Shown here: piece by piece, positions 47,432-59,848 of the stretch
Layout: each line of letters starts with the position of its first letter
Position numbering within the stretch: position 1 is the stretch's first letter
Source of the DNA: Paraphysoderma sedebokerense
Lineage: Eukaryota > Blastocladiomycota > Physodermatomycetes > Physodermatales > Physodermataceae
NCBI GenBank assembly: GCA_025602915.1
Contig: JAHLJZ010000077.1
Span: forward strand, 1 to 64,000
Direction: 5' to 3'
Length of the DNA stretch: 64,000 bases
Position numbers and translations under genes: made by a program
The notes under the pieces: generated by a model
Told to the model about the DNA's origin: nothing
The model's database searches: none
Seen by the model: the letters and a program-made list of their open reading frames with translations, nothing else

Positions 47432-48823
47432 CTATGCTTTATTGCTGCTCTGTAATTTCTGGGCTATGAGTATTTTAAAGCTTTGAATAAGACTGCGATC
47501 TGATAGAAAAACTAATGCATTCAAGAATCCCTACTCATCAATCGATATGTCAATTGGATTTATCCAAATAATGATTTAATTTATTAAAAACCAAATGCAT
47601 CGTCACTTATAGGCGATAATAACGTACCTGGCCTCCTAGAAAGATATATTCAATCAAGTATGGAATGAATCTGTATTTACCAGTGATTAAGGATTCGGAC
47701 TACAGATGGAACACGTCAACAAGGCAGAGGCTGACAATTGTCAGATTTTAGAAACGGCGACTTACATCGAGGATAATCAGTATCCCTTGGCAAAGCAATA
47801 AAAATATTAATCTACTAGCAACTTTAGCTGTATCAATTTTTTTGACGGCTAAAATTGGCCATGAAGTCAAGATACTTTCAGTAGTCGGTTGTGTAGATAA
47901 ATCCATTTTGGTGGTTGCTGAACTACATCTAGTTGGGCTGTTCCTAATAATTATTATTGACTTTTCTCGATTGGCCGTTACTAACTTCCGTAGAACAGCA
48001 ACAACTGTAAAGCACGAGTAGAGCCATATCAGTGTAGTCCACCCATACAGGCAACCCCATTGGAGAACCAGGCCAGCAGTTGGTTCTGACTGAAGGCTGA
48101 ACCAGCAAATTTATTCAGCTGTACATTTACAGACAATAGGTCAATGAAAGTTTGTGAAGAATAGTTTCGTATTTACGAACCATCTGACCAACCGTACCCT
48201 TGAATGCCAAAGGTATGGAGCTGCAGTGGCGGAAATTGTTACAGCAGCAATTCTGTGTCTTCGGACATTTAACCCTTCACTTGATGCGGAGCCTGATAGA
48301 AAAATCATTTGCAAGTGCTTTACATTAATAGAATTGTAGTTAGCTGCCTCATTAGTTATTTCGGTTGTTATTCTCTATATTTCTGACGGAATTACTTTTA
48401 TAGATGTAAAAGATGGTTTACCAAGTTCACCCCGGCAATCATTCCCATCGACATTAAGCAGCTTAATGTGTACCCCCACATAAGAGATTCGCACACGAAG
48501 TCACTCAGTGGTTCTTCCGGAATGAGATTAAGAGACATAGACAATACGTGGAATAGTAAATCAGAGGAACATATGATAAAACTGAGAGAAATGGTTATGA
48601 CTCTATGATTCTTCCAAAAACCCAAAACATTACAACAATTTTAAATCTTAAAAGTTATTTTATTTCTTGAATATGGGGCATCAAGTTTTCGCCCGTATAA
48701 AAATACAATGCATGCTACGAAGCAGGCCAATATTGATGTGATATTAGCAGTTTGGTCGACACTATCCAAGATTGCGATAGCAATTTCGTCAAGAGCGAAA
48801 TCGTTGGAATTTGTTTCTGTCAT
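47432..48823 (-). pseudogene. Receptor C (array copy 3), decaying full-length pseudogene
   Basis: All six exons are recognisable: 48823-48647, 48581-48422, 48317-48181, 48118-47766, 47699-47628, 47530-47432. Lesions: exon 1 is two bases short and its donor reads AT instead of GT; exon 3 is two bases short; exon 4 has an in-frame TAA in its first codons. Exons 2, 5 and 6 are still open (exon 6 begins GFLNALVFLSDRS, like copy D). The first exon retains a good start and TM1. The gene cannot make a seven-helix receptor unless transcripts are processed in an unexpected way. Confidence 0.85.
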
Positions 48824-50085
48824 TATCCAAATTTGTCTTGAGTATTGAGATAGTTAAAAAATTTGAAAGAGAGGAAATAAAGAATTTTAAAGAGCGGAAA
48901 GTTATATCATATATGCGCATGGGATAAAATTTTGACCGCATAGACTATTTGCATCATGAATGTCGATGGCACAATTGCGAGCTGGCCCAGTGTTAAAGAG
49001 ATAATCTGTGTGCTGAGAAATGATTTGTAAAATGACCTGGGCTAGGTCTGGGGCAAAGAATTAACTTTGCGGAATCGCGCAGAGAGCGACGATGTCTCCA
49101 TCAGTTTAAAACTTCAACAACATTCCCACACACATTGTTTCATAAGTATATCATTCTTGGGCCAGTCGTGTCTCCAGTAACGCCCACTCGCCCAGGCCTC
49201 TGACCTGATAGAGAATTACTAATTCACTGGCGTGTAAGAACTAGTGTAGCACCACTTTACAACTCTTGCACTCCTCCCCATGCCACGCAAAATGGCAAGT
49301 CAATTATAGGTAGATTCTATGTAGCCAATCGCATTTATAGTGGATGGGAACAAATCCCCAACAGCTCATGAGTTTTACCTCGATGGTTGATTCAGGAAAT
49401 TCCCCGTTTAACAAAGGAGCTGATATTATTTCATTGAAAAAGGGTGGTGTCCTAGAAGTTGCCATTCACCACTGAATCGCGGACCCTGATGAGTCATGGG
49501 CAATTTTACTTTAGCATATTGTGCTGATCTGTATCCAAAGTTACGTGCTTCAAACTGATGACGGATATGTCATCGCCCATACCATCCTATTTTCAAATTT
49601 GATTGAACAAAAAAAAATATCCAAATGCTTAATCAAAACAATTGATACTTTGGGAAGCGTTATAAGAATCCCTAAATGATAATTCGGTCTATATCGGCTC
49701 AAACCCGTTTCGCTTGCTATTCATTCATAATTAATAAAGATTAGGTGTGCACATATAATGATGGAGTATCAGGTTCACTCGTCATCCGAAGTATCAATCT
49801 TTAATTTCTGCTTCTGTTAGTCTATTTGTCTTGGTTAACTGATGTACCTGCCTCCGACATTCGCGAACCTTCATTCAAGCCGAAAAATGCTCCCAGAAGA
49901 TGACGGTTTAGACTTTATTGGCCTAGTATTCGGCGAAACATATTCTGCCTGAAGGGTCGTTCGTTTGTGGCCAACTGCAAATGAATTTTATTTATGGGCA
50001 ATTATCGGATACATTTGCGGTACCATATAAATTGAGAGTAGACAACCATGTTTCTAACAGCAATAATTAAATCCGTAGTCTTCTT
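48824..50085. other. Spacer upstream of receptor C
   Basis: 1.26 kb. Around 49264-49305 a C-rich block (CTCCTCCCCATGCCACGCAA) resembles the block at 51936-51978 upstream of receptor D, indicating that the duplicated unit included the 5' flank. No other gene is supported. Confidence 0.6.
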
Positions 50086-51553
50086 TTACGAGGGGCTAAT
50101 ATTTACACTACTCTTTTTACTGGGCCAACGTTGCAGCAATAACTCTTTAAACCATTGCATAATATTTCTGTCGGTTAAAAAGACAAGTCCATCGAAGAAG
50201 CCCTGTTCAAGAAAAGACAAGAATTTATTTAGTGCTAGTCACTTGGACCTTGAATTCAATTTTCACTTCTATTTGGTCAACAGTTTCTACGAAAAGTAGT
50301 TCGCGTACCTGGCCCGATAGAAAAATATATTCAATGACGTACGGAAGAAATCGGTATTCACCGGTAATAGTTGCGGTTGTCTGAATATCAAACAAAAATT
50401 AACAATATTAGCAAAACATTGTTCGTATACATAGGTTGATAAGGTGAAACATAGGACACTTACCTCGACGATTATCATTGTGCCTTGGCAAAGCAGAAGG
50501 ATAATTGGATACAAAATCAATCTACTGGCAACTTTAGCTGTATCAATCTTTTTACCCCCAGCCTTGGAGGATCTAGAGGAGTTGTTAGATACAGAGGGCT
50601 GTGGTTGTGATAAACCATCGGTTGCAGTTCTCGAGTTATCTTTGATGGAGCTACTTTTGAATGTTGACAATTGAAAGAACTTTTCTCGATTGGCTGCTAC
50701 CAATTTCTTTAAAACAGCAAACACAGTGAAAAATGAAGAGAGCAATGTGAGTGAAATCCAACCGTACAAGCATGTCCATTGAAGAACTAGCGCAGTAGTT
50801 GGATTTAATTCAAAGTTAAACCAGCAGAGTTGCTCAGCTGCGTGGACGAAGTGGAGCGGTTCACGAAAAGGGTGTCAATACAGAAAATATGAAAAGAGCT
50901 GAGTTCATGACTAACCGTTTGACCAACTGTATCCTTTAAACGCCAAGGGTATGAAAGCTAAAATTGAGGACAGAGCCAGTACTGCTGCCGTGTGTTTCCG
51001 AATGTTCAATCCATCACTTGCTGCGTTGCTAGATAGGAAAACCATTTGCAAATGCTTAGAATAATATATGTCAGCATTTATGTCGGGAACATTATATATA
51101 GTTTAAGTTCATGATAGTCATATATACCAAGTTTACACCAACGACAAAGCCCATTGATGTAAGACAGCTGAAGGTATATCCCCACATTAGAAATTCACAA
51201 ACTGAGTCGCTAGATGGTTTTTCTGGGCTGATACCAAGTGAAATTGATAGTATATGGTAAATGCAATCGGAGAGACACACAAGAAAACTGAGAAGCGCGA
51301 TTTTCAGTCAGTCGGACGTGCAGAGAAATGGTAGACTCGTTTGATGTACTGTATGCTAACGTATATCTCTATACCTTAGGACAGTCATTTTTCTTTTAGT
51401 AAATGCGGCATCAACTTTTCGTGCATACAAAAATACTACGCATGCTACGAAACTAAGCAATATAGCCATGATGTTGATACTTTGGTTAATTTTTCGCAGA
51501 ATGCCAACCTCGGTTTCGTCGAGGGTGATATCATCAATGTGCGTTTCAGACAT
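50086..51553 (-). CDS. Seven-transmembrane receptor D (array copy 4, intact)
   Basis: Six exons: 51553-51375, 51287-51128, 51054-50916, 50837-50464, 50380-50309, 50202-50086; 346 residues. Five exon lengths equal or nearly equal those of receptor A (179, 160, 139, 374, 72). N-terminus MSETHIDDITLDETEV, TM1 INIMAILLSFVACVVFLYA, TM3 CEFLMWGYTFSCLTSMGFVVG, TM5 CLYGWISLTLLSSFFTVFAVL, TM6 ASRLILYPIILLLCQGTMIIVEV, TM7 EYIFLSGQGFFDGLVFLT. An upstream in-frame extension exists to 52006 but contains no domain, so the start matching the paralogue was chosen. Fungal GPCR, ligand unknown. Confidence 0.85.
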
Positions 51554-52497
51554 TCTCAGTTGCCTGCTTTGTTGGATGTGGTTAGTGGTAGAGTAATTAG
51601 TGCTAGTCGAAGACACGAAAAAAGAAAGGGGTTTTGATTGACCGAAAGAAAAGGCGGGGGAGCCGAGATTTAAATCTTGATATTTCAACACATTACTAAA
51701 GGCTAGATGGATTTGAGTCTCGAATAACTGAAGTCTGGAGCCACATATGTTCGCGAACTCTCGCGACTCGATCTTCTTGGTCTTCGTGCCAATACTATTT
51801 CTGAGGATCGACTCAATCGGTGCAATCATTTCCGTCTTCTTGAGGCGCTGACGTGACTGGAGAAACTTCCAGGAACATTTGCGTGTAGTGTCTATATCGA
51901 GGAAGCTCATGAATGTAAAATAATTAATGTAGAATTCCTGCGATCCTCCCCGGCCCACGCAAGATGGCCAGGCAATCCCGATCGAACTTCGGAATTGGAA
52001 CGTCAACCTTTGAGATCGAGGTGGTTCGTCGAGCCCGGATGAAAAAAAAACTTCATCCGGTTCAGAAGAGGAGGCGATATTGCTTCAGTTACCATAATCG
52101 CCGAATATCGAACCGTCATAAACAATTGCAAGTTCAACACAATCGCATCTACGATTTCTGTGTCTGTAGTAACGTGATGGCAATTGCGCATTCGTAGGAA
52201 TAGTAATACCTCCCTTGTTTTATTGAATACATTTGAATTCGATTTTCGAAGAGCGGAAATGGAAATCAGACCATTGTGTTAATACTGTGGAAGTGCTATA
52301 CGAAGGAGCCCTTTTCATCAAATTACAGACTAGTCCGATTCATATATGAAGATATGTGTAGAAAGTAAAATTTATAATATGAAGTGGTAGTCTTACTCAT
52401 GACTCGAGTTATCTATCCCCACTTCTGACTTTTTCTCGATTCGCGGGGCTTGCTTCCGAAGCGACTTTTCGTTCAAGTCAAAAAATCTAGTGAGACG
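51554..52497. promoter_or_regulatory. Divergent intergenic region, receptor D / IND1
   Basis: 944 bp between start codons. It contains the C-rich block at 51936-51978 shared with the flank of receptor C. Long open frames here (minus 51554-52006) are upstream extensions of the receptor without recognisable sequence. Confidence 0.5.
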
Positions 52498-53949
52498 ATG
52501 ACCGTATTGAATATGCAATCTTTTGGCAAATCCATTTCCGCTTATTCGTATTTATCCAAGCGTTTTTTCTCCATAAATGTTCGATTGCAGCATCAAAATC
52601 CATTGGTAGTGTCTTAGTCTCTTTTCCAACGCCATGGGTTCCAGTTGCAAATCCAATTATAACGCATTTTCATATATATCTAATCAAATTTGCACACTGA
52701 TCGATAGGGATTACCTCAAAAAGGACCGCCAGGAATCGCACATCGAATGGCGAAGGGATTGCCAGTTAAAAAGCCGATAGACGGAGTAAAACATATCATC
52801 GCAGTGGCATCCGGGAAAGGCGGTGTGGGGAAAAGTACCGTCGCAGGTATGAAGTACTTTGTTACATAAGAGCATCTGTTGGTTGTTATCTTGTTTTCAT
52901 AAATCCATTGTTGATCCTCATTTCTCTTATTATCTTTCGTTGTTTACCCTGGTTCCTGCCGTGGCCCAGTCAATTTGGCAGTCTCTTTATCAAATCTTCA
53001 ACAAAAGGTAGGACTACTGGATGCAGATTTATTTGGTCCGTCGATACCTAGAATGACGAACCTAAGCGGCGAACCTGAATTGACTTCCCGTAGGTATCTC
53101 TTGCCTTGACTACGGCTGAGATTGGGAAATAACCTTTCCACCTCACCTAATAAGAGAACAAACTACGACCACTTCAGAATTACGGAATCAAATGCATGTC
53201 TATGGGTTTTATGGTTCAAGAAGATAACCCGGTAGTGTGGCGAGGCTTAATGGTCATGAAAGCCTTAGAACAGCTGATAAGAGATGTCGATTGGGGTGAA
53301 TTGGATATCTTGGTAATTGATATGCCCCCAGGAACGGGTGATACTCAGTTAACTATTTCACAGCAAGTGCCTTTGGATGGTATGGTGCAGATTACAACTA
53401 TGACTGTTGATATGTCGTTTTAATTTGCATTTGAAGCTAAGACTGACCTCATGTCTAGGCGCCGTTATCGTATCGACACCTCAAGACATTGCACTGATTG
53501 ACGTTAAAAAAGGAGTGAATATGTTCCGAAAAGTCGATGTACCGGTAAGTGCGAAAGTTTATCTTTGTTACTCCGTTTCAAAGAATTGAAATTCACTAAA
53601 TGTATTATGGTCTGATCCGCTTAATTAGATATTTGGAGTAGTGGAAAATATGGCTTACCACCTTTGTCCCAATTGTTCTCACAAGTCACATATATTCGGA
53701 AATCACTCAAATCTTGTCAAGTCTCTCTCGACGTTACAAGATAACATCGAAGAAGGAAGCAATAATCAAGGTACATCTAACAGTAAAAATGGAGTGCAAG
53801 TCATTGGGCAAATACCATTAAATGAGGATATTTGCGCTCTTAGTGACGCTGGGACGCCAATTGTGGTGATGAAAAGAGGGAGTGAAATTGAAAAGGAATA
53901 TAGAACTATTGCTGAAAAAGTGTTAGGTCTCTTGAGCAACAAAAAATGA
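52498..53949 (+). CDS. IND1: Mitochondrial Fe-S P-loop protein Ind1/NUBPL
   Basis: Six exons: 52498-52605, 52708-52846, 52970-53089, 53155-53379, 53459-53544, 53629-53949; 332 residues. Ind1 delivers Fe-S clusters for assembly of respiratory complex I. Exon 1 is an arginine/serine-containing presequence ([12 protein letters not shown]). The deviant Walker A is complete (GKGGVGKST), followed by [13 protein letters not shown], the family segment [30 protein letters not shown], and the metal-binding C-x2-C in HLCPNC. Presence of Ind1 implies a lineage with complex I. A short insert with Asn/Ser precedes [12 protein letters not shown]. The intron between exons 3 and 4 was placed to keep the conserved frame. 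Confidence 0.94.
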
Positions 53950-54543
53950 ACTCATCTGTCCCGACAAATGAGCAATAGGTATAACAAACAGCTAGTTAAG
54001 GATTTTTCGATCAACTTTCTAGTCAAATCGTAACCTCTCAGCGGCGAATGTGGTAGCCGTGGTTGATTTATGTAGCTGTAACGTAATGTTATAAATTTTA
54101 TTTAATACATGTGGAGTGGGCGATACTTACAACGATAAGCTTATCTCGTGTTTGAAGTCTTAATTTCCTCCTGTTCCGGAGTCCCGACTAGACCTTTTGT
54201 CAGAATGGATTGACTCATACTATGCTGCTTGGAATAAGTGATACCAGCTCTGTGCAGATGAAAATTGAGTCCGTCCTATCCTTGTCCACTTTTTATGGAA
54301 AAATGTTCTGAATAGAATGGACGACTGTGCTCCTGAGTCTCAGTGCTGAGATAAACAGGTCCCCACACGAGTCCAAATGTTCTCCTTGCTCCTCAATACA
54401 AAGAATGTTCTAGCGATATCGTCATTTTCCCTCTGAACCAATATATACATATCAAGCTATGCTGCAAGAGCAACATACACTGCCAAATTGACTCGGCTTT
54501 GTCCTTAATACCCCTCTTTAACTTTACTCGCTGGTTAAAGTAG
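53950..54543. other. Intergenic region downstream of IND1
   Basis: 594 bp with no gene; presumed IND1 3' end and promoter of the next gene, whose ATG is directly preceded by an in-frame TAG. Confidence 0.6.
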
Positions 54544-57058
54544 ATGAAAAATCCTCCGTCGAAACCCCCGTTTTCCGCTTCTAATTCTCGGACATCGAAA
54601 AACTCCGTTTCTACATCTAGGTATAGTCAAACTGGCACCGGAAAAGCACGGCATGGAAGTGCTGGAAGTGGCCATAAGGATATATCAAGTAGTAAAAATT
54701 TATCACAACCCAAGAATTTAAAGTCTTCGATGTCGAATTTGCATTCGACTTCAAAATCGCTATCCAATCCGTCCCATCGAAGTAGTAGTCCTGGACTGAC
54801 ATCAAAGGATGATGCAGATTCTGATTTTATTCGGGTGCAGTCTAATCCCACACTCTCCAAATCACCTCAATCACAACTAGCCGGATCCCCCCTCCGACGG
54901 AAGTCATCATCAACGACCAATTCTTTTGGCTCTGAGCCTACCTCTTCAGTTTTGAATAAAACATTCACATCATCATCTGATACCCTTAAAGAGGATGACG
55001 AGAATCTTTCATCATCGTCAGAAGTATATCCAGGGTTGCAATTTGGGGACGACAACGTAGAAAATGAAAATAATATACGGATATTAAATAGGAAAATATT
55101 GGACTTGGAGATTTCGAACAAAGCGTTGTCTGCCTTAAGTCACGATTTGGAAACGACAGTGAAAAACCAGAATGAATATATTCAACAATTGCAAGATTAT
55201 ATTCAAAGTTTTATGAACTCGAAAGACGATGAGACAGCTGAAGTCAATTTAGACATGGACGGACAGGAAGGTGAGACTTTTAGAGTTGAGGAAGATGATG
55301 TCAATAAGGAGGAACGCCATACGGAAGATGTAAGTAGAAGTTAGTGCAGTTGCGTTCTTTGATTATGAATACCCTCGATTAGGTTTTTAGTTGGCGCATC
55401 TACTGAAGCTAATTCGCTTAATTTTGGCTGCTTGATTTTTTTAGGGGATAGATGATAAAGCGGTCAAAGACCACGATTTGATGTTGAGGAGGATGTGTGA
55501 GAAAACACATGTATTAGTTTATCAAGCCCGCAAGGCGTTGAATCTTGAGATTGTCGACCTGGATGTAAATATAGGTAAACCGTTGTGTGATTTCATTAAG
55601 TATTTTGATGGCGAGAACTGACCGTCATAATTTCTCTCAATTATTATGCCAGACGATACCTCGATGAATAGTGCACCGGAAACTACGTGCGAAGCTGGGG
55701 TTACAAAGAAGCCGCCGACACAAACCGAATCTGGCATCATAAGCGGATCCATTTTTGATCAATCATCGCCGTCATCGCAACTACTTCAATCCTCGGAATT
55801 GACGCTTAAAGCCCAGTCGCCTGTATCTGATGATATAATCTCCTCAAGTACTATGGGAAATCAGATCCCTGGCTCATCCGATCCAACACTTGGTAATCCG
55901 AATGGACCGTCGTCGTCAATAAACTGCAAACCAATATCGCAAAGTAGAGTTATACCGACAGCAGCAGACTCCTATTCATTTGTGTCATCTGAAACTGTCG
56001 AATTGTTCAAGTCGCTGTTATGCTATACCCATTTACTCGAACACTATGTTAATCACGGTTCAAATACGGTGGGTGCCGTTCATTCTAGATCATCGTCCCA
56101 TTTTCAACCCGTCGATACTATGCAGTCAGATTCAGCAATACCCCCTCCTTCGCTCACCGAAGCGCCCTCCTACCAATCCCAACTCCTTGTGCCTTCCAAT
56201 CCCGCAGTTCCAATAATATCATCCGAACCATCATCTGCATCAACCACACCGTCGTCTTTACCTACAAGACCAAAAGCAACACCAATTATTATTGCTACTT
56301 CTCCTTCGTCGTCAAACAAGCAAATCTTTGGCAGGAAAGGACTGGGAGTGGCACTATCTATCAAAGAAGAGCAGATAAAGCAGAAGCGAAATCAGATATC
56401 AAGAATCTTAACGGCGCTTAAAGACATAACGTACGAGATATGCAGACATACGGGAATGCAGCCACACCAAATTGAAGAGCTTAAAGAAACATTTTCGCTA
56501 TCTGATCCCTTTGCCCTCGACTTGGAACTTGCATTAGAGTTGCGAACTCGACGATCCAGTTCTAGTCTGTCTTCTACATATTCTCTTTCTTCAGTGGGTC
56601 CTATCCCGCATTCAAAAGCAAACAAAGAAACTTGTTCGGATATTTCGGACAATATATCTCTGCTATCCAAGTTAACCGTCGTCTCTGATCCTGTCACGAA
56701 AACAGTCACAGATACTGTCCTGGGAGGGTTTGCCATACATAGAAGCACTTTGAAGAGTTATACTTCAAGTATGTCATCTTTGAAGGGAAATGGCGGAGCC
56801 GGCGAAACAGTCAATAGTAAATCAACAATATCTGAAGTGGTGACAATGAGGAAAGTTCGAAGTTCTTTAAATGTTCAGAGTTTGGGCAATAGCCTACAGA
56901 CTATCGAAACTCGCAATCAAGCGCTTCAGCAAAACCAAGTAATTCTAGAAAAACTGAATACAAACGATCGACCGTATGTAGATTCGAAGGCTGCTTTTGG
57001 TGAAAGAGGAAGTAATGACTTTGACGGTGGTCCGAGAGTGAAAGTTCACCCCAGCTAA
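54544..57058 (+). CDS. Serine-rich coiled-coil protein 1, unknown function
   Basis: Exons 54544-55329, 55445-55574, 55653-57058; 773 residues. Not recognised. The first 160 residues are Ser/Lys-rich and likely disordered. A heptad-like segment about residues 174-222 (RILNRKILDLEISNKAL... TTVKNQNEYIQQLQDYI) predicts a coiled coil, followed by a short conserved-looking exon 2 (HDLMLRRMCEKTHVLVYQARKAL). The long third exon is Ser/Pro-rich with a charged patch near residue 510 (IKEEQIKQKRNQISRI). Cytoskeletal or polarity-scaffold roles would fit such a build, but this is speculation. A second gene of similar character follows in the same direction. Confidence 0.75.
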
Positions 57059-57612
57059 CAGCTCTTATGCGGTTGATACCATGGAAATGGAATTCCTCTT
57101 ATGAATACAATAGATATAATAAATTTAATATAATGTCATATATGAGACGAAGAAAGCTTTGTAAACGACTGCATCCGGTCATTCGGACTGCTTATTCTGC
57201 GCCGACAACCAGTGGGGAAGCCGTACGGTAGTAACTACGAAGCCTGAAATTCTTCCAAATTTGTAGCGTAGATATATGACTTGGAAAAGCAACTGAATTA
57301 TCATATATCGAAACTAATTGCCCTCAACGCCTCACCCGAAAGCATAAAGTCACCCTTCGCTCACCGTCTCGAAGTCCAACCAGATTTACGCGAGCTGCGA
57401 TCAGCTCTGATGCCTCTTTTCACTCACTTTCATTCTCTGAGCCAAACTATGACATATTACAGCTGCAGAGCGTTTTAATAACCGAACTACTAACATTCAC
57501 TGCATCTAAATTGGGTGTACTTTTCTGCATTGATTTTCTCCGCATTTTCTGCCTGTTGCTTGTTGCTGCCAATCATTGTGCTACTTCAATTGTCGTTCTC
57601 TCTGGTTACACC
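57059..57612. other. Spacer between the two coiled-coil genes, with open frames
   Basis: The first 150 bp look like a 3' flank. From about 57274 an open frame without ATG leads in frame into the next gene's start at 57613, and another frame (57272-57478) is also open and looks helical. Bases 57520-57610 are C/T-rich, leader-like. Confidence 0.5.
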
Positions 57613-59848
57613 ATGACTGCTACAAATGGCACTCTGACTCCATTGGACCTCAATTTTCCACTTCCTCTTTCCCCGTCATCCCCATCTGCTGCATTATCGA
57701 CTCTGAACATAAATCACACTCCAACTTCTGCGAATCATAGTAAACGAAACAATCTAACCATCCATTCTTCACAGCTTTCAAAAAATTTCGAAAAAGAACA
57801 TTTGCTTTCGAATTCAATTAAGTCGGCTATATTAGAATACGGAAGGTCAATCAAGGAAGCGGAATATAAAGGTGAGAGAAGCAATGGAAATCTAAAAGTG
57901 TTGGGTAGAAGTGATGTAGTGATGGTGACTAGGGACGGAATGTCCGTGTCAGCAGAAAAGAGTAAAAGATTGGAGGTAAGAACGTTAATATTGATAGGAA
58001 TAATTCTTTTTTTATGATTAAGGGAGAAATTGTTTTTATTTACATGCAATCCTCTGACATGTGTCTTTGAATTAATGAGGATAGGAATCTCTTAAACGTG
58101 GGTTCGCCAGTGACTATAAAGAACCGTACAAGCCATTAGGTACTTCCCCTGATCAAAATATATCTGCCATCTGATCTGCGTCGTTGTAGTTGACTTAACC
58201 CACTTAGGCCATCCAATCCTCGATTCGAACGAATTAATCCTTCAATCCTTCAACATTGCGCACTCTGAACAAACACCGGATACTCAAAATTCTCTGATAT
58301 CTGATAGTCAGCACACTTCTGTAAAATCTGTCAAGGGAATAAGATCTGGCGGTAATAAATTCCCCAAGATGGATTATTCGGGCAACTCGAGATCGAATTC
58401 AACTGTGGTTCTCTCAGACCCCACACCACCCAACAAAGCTGAAACAACACCAGAAAAGGAAATAAACAGAAATTTAAATCCTGATGATGGATTTGAATTG
58501 ATACGATCTCGACTCAACTTATCCAAGATGAAGTTGCACGCCGTTAAATATGGCGCGTCGTTTTGGGAAGTTGATGAGAGAACAGAGAAAGAAAAAGGGA
58601 AAACTGAAGTACCAAACCCTCCAAAGAAAAGCGCGGAACGTAATGAGATGAAGAATGATGGTGCAAAGTGGAATAACACAAGAGGAATTGACCTCACTAT
58701 GTGTGCTAAAGAAGTGGAGATATCGAAAGGAACGAAATCTGGTTAGTACATCCTTCACCTAATGCTAATCTATAGCTCATTGATACATAGAACTCAGGAA
58801 CTGTTGCTAATTCTTGGGAGATTTGATTGTAGGTAGAAACATTAAGAGCAATACAGAATATGCGGCTGCCGATGCTGAACCGGGTAAGATGCCTTCAGTG
58901 TCCTCGGGCCGAATTCCTGACTATATGACTTATATATGTTTGTGTTTCTTTCATAAAGAAACCTTAAGTGTCACAAAATCTGCAATGATCCTTTCGCGAC
59001 CACCAAGCTCGGCAGATGATAAGAAATCATTAGAAAAGTCGCTCAATATAAATGCAATCTCTATTCCTGATTCAAATGAATTGGTAAGTTATACTGTCTT
59101 CCTCTTTTGTGGATAATCACCGTGCTTGCCATTTGGCACAGAATATTTCTCAGCTTTCTATCTATAGATTATGACAGCGCGGACTACATTCGTCGAGTCT
59201 AAGCAAAAACTAGCTGAAGAACTGCAAGAAAATATGAAAAAGATTGACCGCACGCGGCAATCAATCTGCCAACGAAAGTATAAAGCGTTTAAAATTGAAT
59301 CGGTGAAATCATTATATTTGACCTGATGCGTTGCCCAGCTGATTTAAAGTTTACATTCTAATTCATTTGGTATTTGAACATAGAATGGGATCTGTCGCAA
59401 CGATCTGAATTTAATGAGACAAAGGGCGCAAGAAGTTTATCTTGCAGAGAAAACTGAATTATTAGGATTACATCCCTGGTACAATGATTTGTTGCACAAA
59501 GTTGTCTACTGCAGCGGAGCCAAGACTGCCATGTCAAAATGTGAAGCTAAATTATTGAAATGCATAAAAAGGTGCCTTTCCGTTCTTCTGCTTTGCGTTT
59601 CCTACTTTAAACATATGCCACATCAAACTCACTCCAATCAAAACCACAAACATCATGTCTATAGCATAATATTAGACGATTTAGAAATTACGAAACCGCA
59701 GGTAGTTAGGATGATGAAATTGGTGCCACCAGGAGAATTCATGAAGGAAGATATTCAAAAGATATTCCGCTTTGTCAAGATAAACGTAGGCTTGTCAGAT
59801 GTAGATTATTTAGAGGCGATTAAGCAGAGTCATGAGCAGAAAGAATGA
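57613..59848 (+). CDS. Coiled-coil protein 2, unknown function
   Basis: Seven exons: 57613-57975, 58085-58139, 58208-58741, 58833-59083, 59168-59302, 59384-59571, 59665-59848; 569 residues. Not recognised. Ser/Asn-rich N-terminal half, then a predicted helix/coiled coil around residues 402-445 (KQKLAEELQENMKKIDRTRQS), and a C-terminal globular-looking part with HPWYNDLLHKVVYCSGAKTAMSKCEAKLLKCI and PPGEFMKEDIQKIFRFVKINVGL. The start is the first ATG after a pyrimidine-rich leader; an upstream open frame means the N-terminus could be longer. It may also be the 3' part of the preceding gene, joined by an intron I could not place convincingly. Confidence 0.65.

Noticed and set aside
51554-52006. 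N-terminal extension of receptor D
   Set aside because: Open but without conserved sequence, absent in copy A, and it overlaps the duplicated C-rich upstream block.
57281-57478. Separate coiled-coil open frame before the second unknown gene
   Set aside because: It has no ATG and competes with another open frame on the same strand; mentioned only in the findings.
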